A stretch of DNA of 64,000 nt, taken from Rubrivivax sp. Lineage in GTDB: Bacteria > Pseudomonadota > Gammaproteobacteria > Burkholderiales > Burkholderiaceae. The notes under the pieces were generated by a model that ran no database searches, had not been told where the DNA came from, and saw only the letters and a program-made list of their open reading frames with translations. A program made the translations under genes and the position numbers. The stretch spans positions 1 to 64,000 of the forward strand of contig JAEUOZ010000013.1 in NCBI GenBank assembly GCA_016790225.1, written 5' to 3'. This document shows, in pieces, positions 34,676 to 43,843 of this stretch (within the stretch, counting starts at the first letter, position 1; each line of letters starts with the position of its first letter).

Positions 34676-35068
34676 TCAGCTGACCGCCGCGCCGCGGAAC
34701 AGCTCCACCGCGCGCAGCAGCTGCTCCCGCGTGAACGGCTTGGTCAGGTATTCCTCGCTGCCCACCATACGCCCGCGGGCCTTGTCGAACAAGCCGTCCT
34801 TGCTGGACAGCATGATGACAGGCACGCGTGAGAAGCGTGGATTGCGCTTGATGATCGCGCAGGTCTGGTAACCATCCAGGCGCGGCATCAGGATGTCGCA
34901 GAAGATGAGATCCGGCGCGTGGTCGTTGACCTTGGACAGCGCATCGAAGCCGTCCTCGGCCAGCAGCACCTCGTGCCCGCCCTGGCGCAGGAAGATCTCG
35001 GCGCTGCGGCGGATCGTATTGCTGTCGTCGATGACCAGCACCCGGGCGCCTGGCGTGTTCTCGATCAT
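34676..35068 (-). CDS. pilG: Response regulator PilG
   Basis: A 130-residue receiver domain. The ATG at 35068 is chosen because CAGGTG lies seven bases upstream; an in-frame GTG at 35077 would overlap that site. LVIDDSNTIRRSAEIFLRQGG is the characteristic PilG opening. The acceptor Asp is in LIFCDILMPRLDGY, Ser in IMLSSKDG and Lys in LTKPF. It receives phosphate from ChpA and promotes pilus extension. It starts 58 bp downstream of the rubredoxin stop, in the same direction. Confidence 0.93.
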   Translation of the reverse strand: MIENTPGARVLVIDDSNTIRRSAEIFLRQGGHEVLLAEDGFDALSKVNDHAPDLIFCDILMPRLDGYQTCAIIKRNPRFSRVPVIMLSSKDGLFDKARGRMVGSEEYLTKPFTREQLLRAVELFRGAAVS

Positions 35069-35126
35069 GTGTGACACCTGTGGATCGCTGATCCGGTGCC
35101 GAGCACGGACGCTGCGGCGGGACGGG

Positions 35127-35300
35127 TCAGATCTGTACCATTTCGAAGTCTTCCTTGCGTGCGCCGCACTCGGGACAGGTCCAGTTCATCGGCACATCGC
35201 CCCACGCCGTACCGGGCGCGATGCCGTGCTCGGGATCCCCTGCAGCCTCGTCATAGATCCAGCCGCAGATCAGACACATCCAGGTTGTGGCGTTGCTCAC
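35127..35300 (-). CDS. Rubredoxin
   Basis: A 57-residue iron protein read leftwards from GTG at 35300. Two metal-binding pairs are visible: MCLICGWIYDEAAGDPEHGI near the start and NWTCPECGARKEDFEMV near the end, the four Cys of a single-iron rubredoxin site. It is a small cytoplasmic electron carrier; the redox partner is unknown. Rubredoxin immediately upstream of pilG and divergent from a thiD-like gene is a familiar arrangement in Burkholderiales. No strong ribosome binding site precedes the GTG; an internal ATG (MCLIC) would leave a very short N-terminus. Confidence 0.92.
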   Translation of the reverse strand: MSNATTWMCLICGWIYDEAAGDPEHGIAPGTAWGDVPMNWTCPECGARKEDFEMVQI

Positions 35301-35318
35301 TTCGGGGACTTCGGATCA

Positions 35319-35340
35319 CTACAATGATCAACGATTGTAG
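35319..35340. promoter_or_regulatory. Inverted repeat in the rubredoxin/thiD divergent promoter region
   Basis: CTACAAT (35319-35325) and ATTGTAG (35334-35340) are exact reverse complements around eight bases. The motif lies in an AT-richer gap between divergent genes. Each arm contains TACAAT, close to a sigma70 -10 hexamer, on opposite strands, so back-to-back promoters or an operator are both possible. Confidence 0.45.
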
Positions 35341-35460
35341 CCAGCCGGTCGCAACAAAAAAGCAAGCGAATGTAGGCACCTACGGCCCAATCTTCAGGCT
35401 CTGCAGCAACTTTCGCCCACCCCCGTCACGCCCGTTGGCGCCAGGGGTCGAGGACCCTCG

Positions 35461-36429
35461 ATGAATCCCGAAAGCCCCACCTCCACAGAGCCCGGTGATC
35501 CCCAGGCAGAACCCGCGCCGCCCGCCTGCGTGCTGTGCTTCAACGTCAACGATCCCAGCGGCGCCTGCGGCCTGGCGGGCGACACCGCCACCATCGCCGC
35601 CATGGGCGCGCATCCGCTGCCGGTGGTCACCTCGCTGCTGATGCGCGACACCGCGGAGATCTTCGACCAGCATGCCATCGATGAGGATGTGGTCATCGAG
35701 CAGGCCCGAACCATCCTCGAAGACATCACCGTCTCGGGCTTCAAGGTCGGCTTTCTCGGCACGGCCGATACGGTGAGCGCCGTGGCCGAGATCCTGTCGG
35801 ACTATGCGGAAGTGCCGCTGGTGGCCTACATGCCCGATCTGAGCTGGCTGGACGAAGACCAGCTCGTGCCCTATGTGGACGCCTACCGCGAGCTGATCCT
35901 GCCGGCCACCGAGCTGCTGGTGGGCAACCACAAGACGCTCACCGATTTCCTGCTGCCCGACTGGGACAGCGAGCGCCCGCCTTCGGCGCGCGAGCTGGCG
36001 GTGGCCGCCGGCCAGCGCGGCACACGCTACGTGCTGGTCACCGGCATCATGCTGCCGGCGCGCGGCGCCGAACAGTTCATCGACAACGTGCTGGCCTCTC
36101 CGCAAGGCGCGCTGGCGGGCGAGAAGTTCGAGCGCTTCGAAGCCGGTTTCGTGGGTTCGGGCGAGACGCTCTCCGCCGCGCTGGCTGCCTTGCTGGCCGC
36201 CGGCAGCGAGCTGCAGTCCGCCGTCGGCGAAGCCCTGGCCTTCCTGGACCAGAGCCTGGATGCCGGCTTCCGGCCCGGCATGGGCAACATCATCCCGGAC
36301 CGCTTCTTCTGGGCCTTGCCAGGCCCCGACGACGAAACCGCGGGAGATGCCGAAGACGACACCGGCGGCCTGGCCGGCGCGCCCGATGACAACCCGACGC
36401 CCAAGGGAGGGCCGCGCCGTGTCCACTGA
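35461..36429 (+). CDS. thiD: ThiD-like (phospho)hydroxymethylpyrimidine kinase
   Basis: A 322-residue ribokinase-fold protein resembling HMP/HMP-P kinase of thiamine synthesis. Recognisable segments are [24 protein letters not shown] (substrate-binding opening), [20 protein letters not shown] and a late [17 protein letters not shown]. That late motif corresponds to the catalytic loop, but carries Glu where active ribokinase-family enzymes usually carry Asp, or Cys in classical ThiD. An acidic C-terminal tail (about residues 295-322) is extra. The gene is next to hemL, overlapping its GTG start by 11 bp. Kinase activity is therefore likely but uncertain. Confidence 0.75.
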   Translation: MNPESPTSTEPGDPQAEPAPPACVLCFNVNDPSGACGLAGDTATIAAMGAHPLPVVTSLLMRDTAEIFDQHAIDEDVVIEQARTILEDITVSGFKVGFLGTADTVSAVAEILSDYAEVPLVAYMPDLSWLDEDQLVPYVDAYRELILPATELLVGNHKTLTDFLLPDWDSERPPSARELAVAAGQRGTRYVLVTGIMLPARGAEQFIDNVLASPQGALAGEKFERFEAGFVGSGETLSAALAALLAAGSELQSAVGEALAFLDQSLDAGFRPGMGNIIPDRFFWALPGPDDETAGDAEDDTGGLAGAPDDNPTPKGGPRRVH

Positions 36430-37723
36430 GGTCTCTCGCAACCAGCAACTCTTCGAACGCGCGCAGCAGGTCATCCCCGGCGGCGTCAACTCGCCGGTGC
36501 GCGCCTTCCGCGCGGTCGGCGGCACGCCACGCTTCATCACGCGCGCCGAGGGCGCCTTCATGTGGGACGCCGACGGCCGCCGCTACCTCGACTACATCGG
36601 CTCCTGGGGTCCCATGATCCTCGGCCACGGCCACCCGGCGGTGCTCGAGGCCGTGCGCGCGGCGGCGGCCGACGGTTTCAGCTTTGGCGCACCCACCGAG
36701 CGCGAGATCGAGCTGGCCGAAGCCATCATGGCACTCGTGCCGGCGGTCGAGCAGATCCGGCTGGTCTCCAGCGGCACCGAGGCGGGCATGAGCGCGCTGC
36801 GCCTGGCGCGCGGCTTCACGGGACGCAGCCGCATCGTCAAGTTCGAAGGCTGCTATCACGGCCATGCCGATGCCTTGCTCGTGAAGGCCGGCTCAGGCCT
36901 GGCCACCTTCGGCCACCCCACCAGCGCGGGCGTGCCGGCCGAGGTGGTGCAGCACACGCTGGTGCTGGAGTACAACAACCTCCAGCAGATCGAGGAAGTC
37001 TTCGCCACGCAGGGCGATCAGATCGCCTGCGTGATGATCGAGCCGATCGCCGGCAACATGAATTTTGTGCGCGCCGCCGTGCCCTTCATGAAGCGGCTGC
37101 GCGAGCTGTGCACGCAGCACGGTGCGCTGCTGGTCTTCGACGAGGTGATGACCGGCTTCCGCGTGGCCCTGGGCGGGGCCGCGAGCCTCTATGCGCGCTG
37201 GATTCCCGGCTTCCGGCCGGATCTGTTCGTCTTCGGCAAGGTGATCGGCGGAGGCATGCCGCTGGCCGCCTTCGGAGGCCCGCGCGAGGTGATGCAAAAG
37301 CTCGCGCCGCTGGGCCCGGTCTACCAGGCCGGCACGCTGTCGGGCAACCCGGTGGCCACGGCCTGCGGGCTGGCCACGCTGCGCGAGATCGCGCGGCCCG
37401 GCTTCTTCGAGGCGCTGTCGCAGCGCACGCAGCAGCTGGCCGAGGGTCTGACGGCGGCCGCGCGGGACGCCGGTGTGCCCTTCGTCAGCGATGCCGAAGG
37501 CGGCATGTTCGGCTTCTTCTTCGGCGCCACCTTGCCGCAGAACTACCCTCAGGTAATGGCCACCGACAAGGAGCGCTTCAACCGCTTCTTCCACGGCATG
37601 CTGCAGCGCGGCGTCTATCTGGCCCCGGCCCTGTACGAAGCCGGCTTCGTGAGCGCCGCGCACACCGAAACCGACATCCAGGCGACGGTGGCGGCCGCCC
37701 GCGAAGCGCTGCGCGACGCCTGA
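36419..37723 (+). CDS. hemL: Glutamate-1-semialdehyde 2,1-aminomutase
   Basis: A 434-residue PLP enzyme that converts glutamate-1-semialdehyde to 5-aminolevulinate, an early step of the C5 haem pathway. The GTG at 36419 is chosen because GGGAGG lies about nine bases upstream; it overlaps the end of the thiD-like gene by 11 bp. Motifs are [19 protein letters not shown] (the family's signature opening), [34 protein letters not shown], and the PLP-binding Lys in [10 protein letters not shown] near residue 272. The length is normal for the family. Confidence 0.97.
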   Translation: MSTEVSRNQQLFERAQQVIPGGVNSPVRAFRAVGGTPRFITRAEGAFMWDADGRRYLDYIGSWGPMILGHGHPAVLEAVRAAAADGFSFGAPTEREIELAEAIMALVPAVEQIRLVSSGTEAGMSALRLARGFTGRSRIVKFEGCYHGHADALLVKAGSGLATFGHPTSAGVPAEVVQHTLVLEYNNLQQIEEVFATQGDQIACVMIEPIAGNMNFVRAAVPFMKRLRELCTQHGALLVFDEVMTGFRVALGGAASLYARWIPGFRPDLFVFGKVIGGGMPLAAFGGPREVMQKLAPLGPVYQAGTLSGNPVATACGLATLREIARPGFFEALSQRTQQLAEGLTAAARDAGVPFVSDAEGGMFGFFFGATLPQNYPQVMATDKERFNRFFHGMLQRGVYLAPALYEAGFVSAAHTETDIQATVAAAREALRDA

Positions 37724-37759
37724 GCGCGAGGCAGCCGCCGATGATCCGGGCGGCGTGAG

Positions 37760-37815
37760 CTCAGGCCGGTGATGTCAAGCCGGCGAACTCAGGCCGGCGA
37801 TGTCAAGCCGGTGAC
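37760..37815. repeat. Four tandem 14 bp repeats after hemL
   Basis: The units CTCAGGCCGGTGAT, GTCAAGCCGGCGAA, CTCAGGCCGGCGAT and GTCAAGCCGGTGAC follow without gaps, forming two copies of a 28 bp repeat. They lie in the convergent gap between hemL and the DUF6152 gene. The last unit overlaps the 3' end of the latter. Confidence 0.88.
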
Positions 37816-38273
37816 GAGCGCAGGCCGTAGATCGCTCCGCCGACGAAGAGGTATTCGGCACGCAGCACAGCGTCGCCCTTCTCGCCCGCAAAGGTGAAGC
37901 CCAGTACGCCCAGCCGCTCGCCGGCCTTCAGCTCAGGCACTTTCCAGGCTTCCATGCGGGTGAGCGGTGCCAGCTCGACGAGCCAGCGCTTGTCCGCTCG
38001 GGTGGGCAGTTGGGCAGCCTTCAGCAGCGCGGCGCCGTCCACCGGCGCGGTCTGCGGCGGCAGGGCCCGCTGCGCGAGGTCGGCCGGCAGCTTCAGGCCG
38101 GCCATCAGCTCCAGCTCAAGTTCCGCGTGCGGGTTGCGCCAGCGCACACGCGCCGCCGTGCCTTCCAGATAGATCGGCCGCGCCTGATCGAAGCTGCTCC
38201 AGCCGTGGTGCGCCCGGGCCACCGAGACGAAGCCCGTGCCGGCCAGGGCGAGGAGAAGAGTGCGTCGGTCCAT
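37803..38273 (-). CDS. Exported protein of unknown function, DUF6152-like
   Basis: A 156-residue protein with an N-terminal signal (MDRRTLLLALAGTGFVSVARA) cleaved before HHGWSSFDQARPIYLEG. This opening, and the beta-rich body with VRWRNPHAELELEL, matches the DUF6152 group of small periplasmic proteins. ATG at 38273 has AAAGG upstream. No catalytic motif is evident; the paired His at the mature N-terminus could bind a metal. It lies 43 bp downstream of a small membrane protein gene on the same strand. Its last codons lie within a tandem 14 bp repeat array. Confidence 0.75.
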   Translation of the reverse strand: MDRRTLLLALAGTGFVSVARAHHGWSSFDQARPIYLEGTAARVRWRNPHAELELELMAGLKLPADLAQRALPPQTAPVDGAALLKAAQLPTRADKRWLVELAPLTRMEAWKVPELKAGERLGVLGFTFAGEKGDAVLRAEYLFVGGAIYGLRSSPA

Positions 38274-38316
38274 GGCAAACCTTTCGACGTGTGACGGGCG
38301 CGCCGGGCGCTGGCCT

Positions 38317-38766
38317 TCAAGCATAGGCAATCCAGCGCCCACAGGCGATCACGGCCACCCAAAGCCCCAGCGACAGGGCGGTCTGCGCGCGGGCCATCGC
38401 ATCCAGCTTGACGAGGCCATCACGCAGGTGAAACACCACCGCGTTCACGCCGGCCAGCGTGAGCAGCAGCAGCTTGATGACGAAGGCGCGATTGGCCAGG
38501 AGTTCGCCGGGGTTGGTGGCAAACATGACCAGGCCCGAGGCCGCAATCAGGCCAAAGCCCGCCACGCTCAGCGGCAGCGCCAGGCGCGCCAGGGCCTTGG
38601 GCGAAAGCTCGGCGCCGCGCCCCCAGACGCGCAGTTCCAGCAGCGCCAGGTTGCCGACCAGCAGCGCGATGCCGACGATGTGCACGACTTCCAGCGCCGG
38701 GTAGGCCCAGCTGCTGCGGGCGATGCCATCGAAGAGCGCCACGGCGGGCAGGACCGGGGGTTCCAT
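38317..38766 (-). CDS. Small integral membrane protein of unknown function, DUF6644-like
   Basis: A 149-residue protein with four predicted membrane helices at about residues 22-45, 60-84, 92-112 and 127-147. His residues lie in ALEVVHIVGIALLVGN and in the loop VFHLRDGLVKL. The sequence resembles the DUF6644 family. It precedes the DUF6152-like exported protein on the same strand, and the pair probably forms a unit at the membrane. Function is unknown; haem or copper handling is only a guess from the His residues. Confidence 0.75.
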   Translation of the reverse strand: MEPPVLPAVALFDGIARSSWAYPALEVVHIVGIALLVGNLALLELRVWGRGAELSPKALARLALPLSVAGFGLIAASGLVMFATNPGELLANRAFVIKLLLLTLAGVNAVVFHLRDGLVKLDAMARAQTALSLGLWVAVIACGRWIAYA

Positions 38767-38828
38767 CCGTCGAGCCTACCAGCGTCGATGCGGGCGACGC
38801 AGGCTTTCACATCGGGTATCTTTGCGTC

Positions 38829-40193
38829 ATGCATCTTCACATCCTGGGCATCTGCGGCACGTTCATGGGTGGCATCGCGGCCATCGCGCGCGAGGCCGGT
38901 CACCGGGTGACGGGCTGCGACACCAACGTCTATCCGCCGATGAGCGACCAGCTGCGCGCGCTGGGCATCGATCTCATCGAAGGCTTCGAAGCCGATCAGC
39001 TGGCACTCAAGCCCGATGTGTTCGTCGTCGGCAACGTCGTCAAGCGCGGCATGCCGCTGATGGAGGCGATCCTTGACGACGGGGCGCGCTACACCAGCGG
39101 CCCGCAGTGGCTGGCCGAGCAGGTGCTGCAGGGCCGGCATGTGCTGGCGGTGGCCGGCACGCATGGCAAGACCAGCACCTCGTCGATGCTGGCCTGGATC
39201 CTCGAGTCAGCCGGCCTGCAACCCGGCTTCCTGATCGGCGGCGTGCCGCAGAATTTCGGCATCTCGGCACGCCTGGGCAGCGGCCGCAGCTTCGTCATCG
39301 AGGCGGACGAGTACGACACCGCACTTTTCGACAAGCGCAGCAAGTTCGTGCATTACCGTCCGCGCACGGCGGTGCTGAACAACCTGGAGTACGACCACGC
39401 CGACATCTTCCCGGACCTGGCCTCCATCGAGACGCAGTTCCATCACCTGGTACGCACCCTGCCCTCACGCGGCCGCCTGCTGGTGAATGCCCGCGACGAA
39501 GCCCTGCAGCGCGTGCTGCAGCGCGGCTGCTGGAGCGAGGTACAGCGCTTCGGCACGCGGCGCGAAGAGCCCGGTGGCCTGTGCGCGCGCGGTGATCCGC
39601 AGAGCTTCGATGTGCTGCGCGGCAGCCTGCGCCTGGGCCGCGTGGAGTGGGAACAGCTGGGTGAGCACAACCAGCTCAATGCGCTGGCCGCCATCGGCGC
39701 GGCCGAACATGTCGGTGTGCCGCCGGCCCAGGCGACGGCGGCGCTGGCACGCTTCCAGAACGTGCGGCGGCGCATGGAGCTGCGCGGCGAAGCCGCGGGC
39801 GTGAAGGTCTACGACGACTTTGCGCACCATCCCAGCGCCATGCGCACCACCGTCAACGGCCTGCGCCGCAAGGTGGGCCTGCAGCGCATCCTGGCGGTCT
39901 TCGAGCCGCGCTCCAACACCATGAAGCTGGGTGCCATGAAGGCCCAGCTGCCCTGGTCGCTGGAAGAGGCGGACCTCAGCTTCTGCCTGCAGGGCCCCTG
40001 GGGCTGGAGCGCAGCCGAGGCGCTGGCGCCGATGGGCAGCAAGGCGATGGTGGCCGACAGCGTGGACGCGCTCGTGGCCTTGATCCTGCGTCATGTGCGC
40101 GCCGGCGACCACGTGCTGTGCATGAGCAACGGCGGCTTCGGCGGCATCCACGATCAGCTCTTGAAGGCGCTCGCCGCCCGCGTTGCGGGCTGA
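38829..40193 (+). CDS. mpl: UDP-MurNAc:tripeptide ligase (murein recycling)
   Basis: A 454-residue Mur ligase that re-attaches the recovered L-Ala-gamma-D-Glu-meso-DAP tripeptide to UDP-MurNAc. The N-terminal HILGICGTFMGGIAAIAREAGH is the typical Mpl opening. The ATP loop AGTHGKTSTSSMLAWI lies near residue 110. ADEYDTALFDKRSKFVHYRP and YDDFAHHPSAMRTTVNGL are further family blocks. The gene diverges from the DUF6644-like gene. With ampD and mtgA elsewhere in the window, it belongs to peptidoglycan turnover. Confidence 0.95.
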   Translation: MHLHILGICGTFMGGIAAIAREAGHRVTGCDTNVYPPMSDQLRALGIDLIEGFEADQLALKPDVFVVGNVVKRGMPLMEAILDDGARYTSGPQWLAEQVLQGRHVLAVAGTHGKTSTSSMLAWILESAGLQPGFLIGGVPQNFGISARLGSGRSFVIEADEYDTALFDKRSKFVHYRPRTAVLNNLEYDHADIFPDLASIETQFHHLVRTLPSRGRLLVNARDEALQRVLQRGCWSEVQRFGTRREEPGGLCARGDPQSFDVLRGSLRLGRVEWEQLGEHNQLNALAAIGAAEHVGVPPAQATAALARFQNVRRRMELRGEAAGVKVYDDFAHHPSAMRTTVNGLRRKVGLQRILAVFEPRSNTMKLGAMKAQLPWSLEEADLSFCLQGPWGWSAAEALAPMGSKAMVADSVDALVALILRHVRAGDHVLCMSNGGFGGIHDQLLKALAARVAG

Positions 40194-40389
40194 GGGTCTG
40201 CCAGGATCGTGGGCGGCAGACATCGGCCGTCCGGGCGGGACCGGCCTCAAGCGCGCGGGGCGGGCGTCACCGGGTCCTGTCACGCCCTGCCGCCGGCTGG
40301 CCGACTCAAGCGGGTATTCGTCGCAAACCCCAGGGCGTCGCTGCGGCGCTTCGGCTATGGTGGCGGGCTTGCTCCAGCCTGACCCAACC

Positions 40390-43245
40390 ATGACGACTGC
40401 TTCTGCTCTGCCCTTCCCGCGCCCCTGGCTTGGCGCCGCCGTGGTGCTGGCCCTCGCGGGCTGCGCCAATGTGCCCACCGCGGGCACGCCGGGTGCACCA
40501 GCGATGCCTGGCACGCCGCCTGCTGCGGCCGGCACGCCATCCGCCCCGGCTGCTGCGAAGCCCGCGGCTGCCGCGCCCGCCGTCGCCACGGGCAGCACCC
40601 CTGCGGCCGCCCCCGCAGCCGCCGGCGGCCCCGCCGCTGCGACGCCCCCGGGCGCGGCCGCCGCTGCGCGCCCGCCGGCACCGGGCACACCGCCGCCCTT
40701 TGCCGAAGTGACGCGCCAGGCGCAATCCAAGCCCGGCTTCCTGGCCGTGTGGACGCGCGACGAGAAGACCTGGCTGGAGATCCCGGCCGAGCTGCTGGAC
40801 AAGCCTTTCTTCCTGGGCTCGTCCGTGGCGGGCGGCCTGGGCGACCGGATGTTCTTTCCGGGCCTGATGGGGCGCGAGCATGTGGTCAAGCTGCGCCGCT
40901 CCGGCGACAGCGTGCAGCTGGTGGCAGTAAACCTCGGCGTGCGTGCGCCGGCCGGCACGCCGCTGTCGCGGGCGCTGGCCGAAAGCTATTCCGACAGCCT
41001 GCTGGCCGCCGCGCCGCTGGCCGCCGCGCCACACCCGGAGCGCAAGTCGCTGCTGGTGGATGCCCAGGTGCTGCTGGGCGGAGACCTGTCCGGCACGCAG
41101 ACCTGGCTGGAGATGTCTTACCGTTTGCCTTATGCGCTGGATCGCGCCAACGGCCGCATCGAACGCGTGCGCACCTCGGATCAGGGAACCATGATCACGA
41201 TGCGCAACCACTATGGCATTCCCAAGCTGCCGGCGCCGCCGGTGCTGATGCCCGGTGCGCCGCCGCCCAATCCGGCCGCGATGCCCAACCCGCCGGCCAA
41301 CCTGCCTGACGCGCGCAGCCTGTTTCTGGGCATCGCCTACACGCTGGCGCCGCTGCCCGCCACGCCGATGAAGACACGCCTGGCCGATCCGCGGGTAGGC
41401 TACTTCACCGATGGCTTCCGCGATCTGGCCAATGACCAGGGCGGCGATCGCCGCACCCACTTCATCAACCGCTGGCGCCTGGAGAAGAAGGACCCGGCGG
41501 CCGCGGTCTCCGAGCCCAAGCAGCCGATCCGCGTGGTGATGGACCGCAACATCCCGGTCAAGTGGCGCGAGCCCGTGCGCGCCGGGGTCCTGGAATGGAA
41601 CAAGGCCTTCGAGAAAGCCGGCATCCGCCAGGCCATCGCGCTGGAGCAGCAGAGCGACAGCGACGACGGCTCCAGCCTGGAAGGCCTGGGCATCCTGGCG
41701 GTGCGCTGGTTTGTGCAGGAAGGCCCGGGCGCGACGGCCGTGGGCCCCAGCCAGAGCGATCCGCGCACCGGCGAGATCCTGCGGGGCGCGGCCATCGTGC
41801 CGGAAAACTGGGCGCGCCTGTTCCGTGCCCGCGTGGCCGATGTGCAGCCGCGCCTGGCCGAAGGCTCGGCGTCGCTGCAGGCCAGCTTCGGCGGTGGCGG
41901 CGCTGACGGCGCGGCGCACTGCGATCACGCCAATGCCATGCTGGAGCAATCGCAGTTTGCCTTTGCCCTGCTGGTCGAGCGCGGCACGATCGCGCCCGAC
42001 GGCCCGCAGGCCGATGCCTTCATCGCTGCCGCCTTGAAGGACGTGACCATGCACGAGGTCGGCCATGCGCTCGGCCTGCGCCACAACTTCCGCGCGTCCA
42101 CGGGCGTCACGCTCGCGCAGCTGCGCGATCCGCGCTTCGTGGCCGAGCGGGGCGTCTCCAACTCGGTGATGGATTACAACGCGCTCAATACGCCGTTGGC
42201 CAACGAGGCGGTCACGGCCTACCACATGGGCGTGCTGGGGGTCTATGACCATTGGGCGATCGAATACGGCTACAAGGAGCTGCCCGCCGCCACCGAACAG
42301 CAGGATCTGGCGGCCATCGCCGCACGCTCCGCGACGGACCCCAACCTCGCCTTCGGCACGGATGAGGACATCGCCAACGGCGATCCGATGATCAACCAGC
42401 GCGATGCCGGCGACGACCCGCTGGCCTTTGCCCAGCGGCAGATGAAGCTCAGCCGCGAACTCTGGGATCGTTCGCAGGCACGCGCACTGACCGGCGGCGA
42501 AGACCTGACCGCGATGCGCCGCAACCTGGAGCGCGGCATGGCGGGCGTGGCGGCCAACGTGTCCTTGCTCAGCAAGTATGTCGGTGGCGTCTATACCGCC
42601 CGCGCGCTGGGCGGCAACCAGACCGCCCTGGTGACGCCGGTGCCGGCCGACAAGCAGCGCCAGGCGCTGACCGTGCTGCTGGACGAGGTGCTGTCCGGCA
42701 CAAGCTTCCGCTTCGATCCGCGCTTCCTCACGCGGCTGGGCATCGAGCCGCATGACCGCTGGCAGGGCCAGGGGCGCCCGCCGCTGAACCCGGATTTCAG
42801 CCTGGGCACCGTGGTGCTGGAGATCCAGCGCGCCGCGCTGGACGGGCTGATGTCGGATACCAAGGCACTGCGCCTGGCCGACGCCGAGACCAAGGTCGCC
42901 GATCCCAAGAGCGTGCCCAGCTACGCCGAGGTGCAGGAACGACTGAACGCCGCGGTGTGGTCCGAACTGAAGGCCGCCGGCAAGGAGCGCACCATCGACA
43001 GCCTGCGCCGCACCCTGCAGCGCGAGCACGTGAAGCGCCTGGTCACCGGGCTCGTGCGGCCCTCGTCTTCGGTGGCCGCCGATGTCCGGGCCGTGCACCG
43101 CATGGTGGCCCAGCAGCTGGAGGCCGATCTGAAGAAGGCGCTGGCCGGCGGCGGCTGGACCGGCATCGCGCGGGCGCACCTGATCGACAGCCAGGCGGCG
43201 CTGGCCGAAGCGCTGCGCGCGCCGCTGGTCAAGCAGGGCGCCTGA
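40390..43245 (+). CDS. Zinc-dependent lipoprotein metalloprotease (metzincin-like, DUF5117/DUF5118 type)
   Basis: A 951-residue exported protein. The start at 40390 (MTTASALPFP) gives a lipoprotein signal ending LALAGC near residue 24. An Ala/Pro/Thr-rich spacer follows to about residue 100. The zinc site HEVGHALGLRHNF (near residue 556) is the extended metzincin HExxHxxGxxH motif, followed by a Met-turn SVMDYN about 35 residues later. Upstream sequence resembles the DUF5117/DUF5118 regions of this family. It is probably anchored to the outer membrane facing the periplasm or the surface. Substrate is unknown. The frame stays open for 207 bases upstream, but that region lacks a signal-like start. 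Confidence 0.88.
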   Translation: MTTASALPFPRPWLGAAVVLALAGCANVPTAGTPGAPAMPGTPPAAAGTPSAPAAAKPAAAAPAVATGSTPAAAPAAAGGPAAATPPGAAAAARPPAPGTPPPFAEVTRQAQSKPGFLAVWTRDEKTWLEIPAELLDKPFFLGSSVAGGLGDRMFFPGLMGREHVVKLRRSGDSVQLVAVNLGVRAPAGTPLSRALAESYSDSLLAAAPLAAAPHPERKSLLVDAQVLLGGDLSGTQTWLEMSYRLPYALDRANGRIERVRTSDQGTMITMRNHYGIPKLPAPPVLMPGAPPPNPAAMPNPPANLPDARSLFLGIAYTLAPLPATPMKTRLADPRVGYFTDGFRDLANDQGGDRRTHFINRWRLEKKDPAAAVSEPKQPIRVVMDRNIPVKWREPVRAGVLEWNKAFEKAGIRQAIALEQQSDSDDGSSLEGLGILAVRWFVQEGPGATAVGPSQSDPRTGEILRGAAIVPENWARLFRARVADVQPRLAEGSASLQASFGGGGADGAAHCDHANAMLEQSQFAFALLVERGTIAPDGPQADAFIAAALKDVTMHEVGHALGLRHNFRASTGVTLAQLRDPRFVAERGVSNSVMDYNALNTPLANEAVTAYHMGVLGVYDHWAIEYGYKELPAATEQQDLAAIAARSATDPNLAFGTDEDIANGDPMINQRDAGDDPLAFAQRQMKLSRELWDRSQARALTGGEDLTAMRRNLERGMAGVAANVSLLSKYVGGVYTARALGGNQTALVTPVPADKQRQALTVLLDEVLSGTSFRFDPRFLTRLGIEPHDRWQGQGRPPLNPDFSLGTVVLEIQRAALDGLMSDTKALRLADAETKVADPKSVPSYAEVQERLNAAVWSELKAAGKERTIDSLRRTLQREHVKRLVTGLVRPSSSVAADVRAVHRMVAQQLEADLKKALAGGGWTGIARAHLIDSQAALAEALRAPLVKQGA

Positions 43246-43249
43246 GGGC

Positions 43250-43843
43250 GTGGTGCAGCGCCCCACGCAGCTGCTGTACCTGCACGGCTTCCGCTCTTCG
43301 CCGAAGTCGTTCAAGGCGCAGCGGCTGCTCGCCTGGCTGGCTGCCCACCAGCCGCAGGTGCAGGCCTGGTGCCCGCAGCTGCCGCCATCGCCGCGCGAAG
43401 CGATGGCTCTGGTGCAGGCGGGCACGGCGGACTGGCCGGCCTCGGGGCCCGTGGTGCTGGGCAGCTCGCTGGGCGGCTTCTATGCCAGCTGGGTGTCGCG
43501 GCAGCGCGGGTGGCCTGCCGTGCTGATCAATCCCGCGGTCAATCCGGCACGTGACCTGGCGGCCGCCATCGGCGAGCAGACCGCCTTTCACGATCCGGCC
43601 GAGCGCTTCTTCTTCCACCCGGCCTACGTGGACGAGCTGCGCGCGCTGACCCTGCCGCCCGGCCCGCCGGCCGCGCCCACGATGGGCCTCTTCGCCACCG
43701 GCGACGAGGTGCTGGACTGGCGCGAGATGGTGGCGCAGCACGCCGGTGCGAACATTCGCCTGATCGAAGGCAGCGATCACGCGCTGAGCGACTTCGACCA
43801 GCATCTCCCCCACATCCTCCAGTTTCTGAACTTATGCGACTGA
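43250..43843 (+). CDS. YqiA-like esterase
   Basis: A 197-residue alpha/beta hydrolase beginning at GTG 43250, four bases after the protease stop. [19 protein letters not shown] is the YqiA family opening. [11 protein letters not shown] holds the nucleophile Ser near residue 73. [10 protein letters not shown] and GSDHALSDF carry the acid and His. YqiA-type enzymes cleave short-chain esters in the cytoplasm; the natural substrate is unclear. The last ten bases overlap the next gene, a FabG-like SDR, suggesting coupled expression. Confidence 0.88.
   Translation: MVQRPTQLLYLHGFRSSPKSFKAQRLLAWLAAHQPQVQAWCPQLPPSPREAMALVQAGTADWPASGPVVLGSSLGGFYASWVSRQRGWPAVLINPAVNPARDLAAAIGEQTAFHDPAERFFFHPAYVDELRALTLPPGPPAAPTMGLFATGDEVLDWREMVAQHAGANIRLIEGSDHALSDFDQHLPHILQFLNLCD

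Noticed and set aside
37741..37815. The tandem 14 bp units considered as a CRISPR array
   Set aside because: Repeats are contiguous with no spacers, too short, and no cas gene is present.
40306..43425. A 1039-codon open frame on the minus strand opposite the metalloprotease gene
   Set aside because: The plus strand encodes a lipoprotein signal and a complete metzincin site. The antisense product has no motif and an Arg/His/Gln-rich composition.
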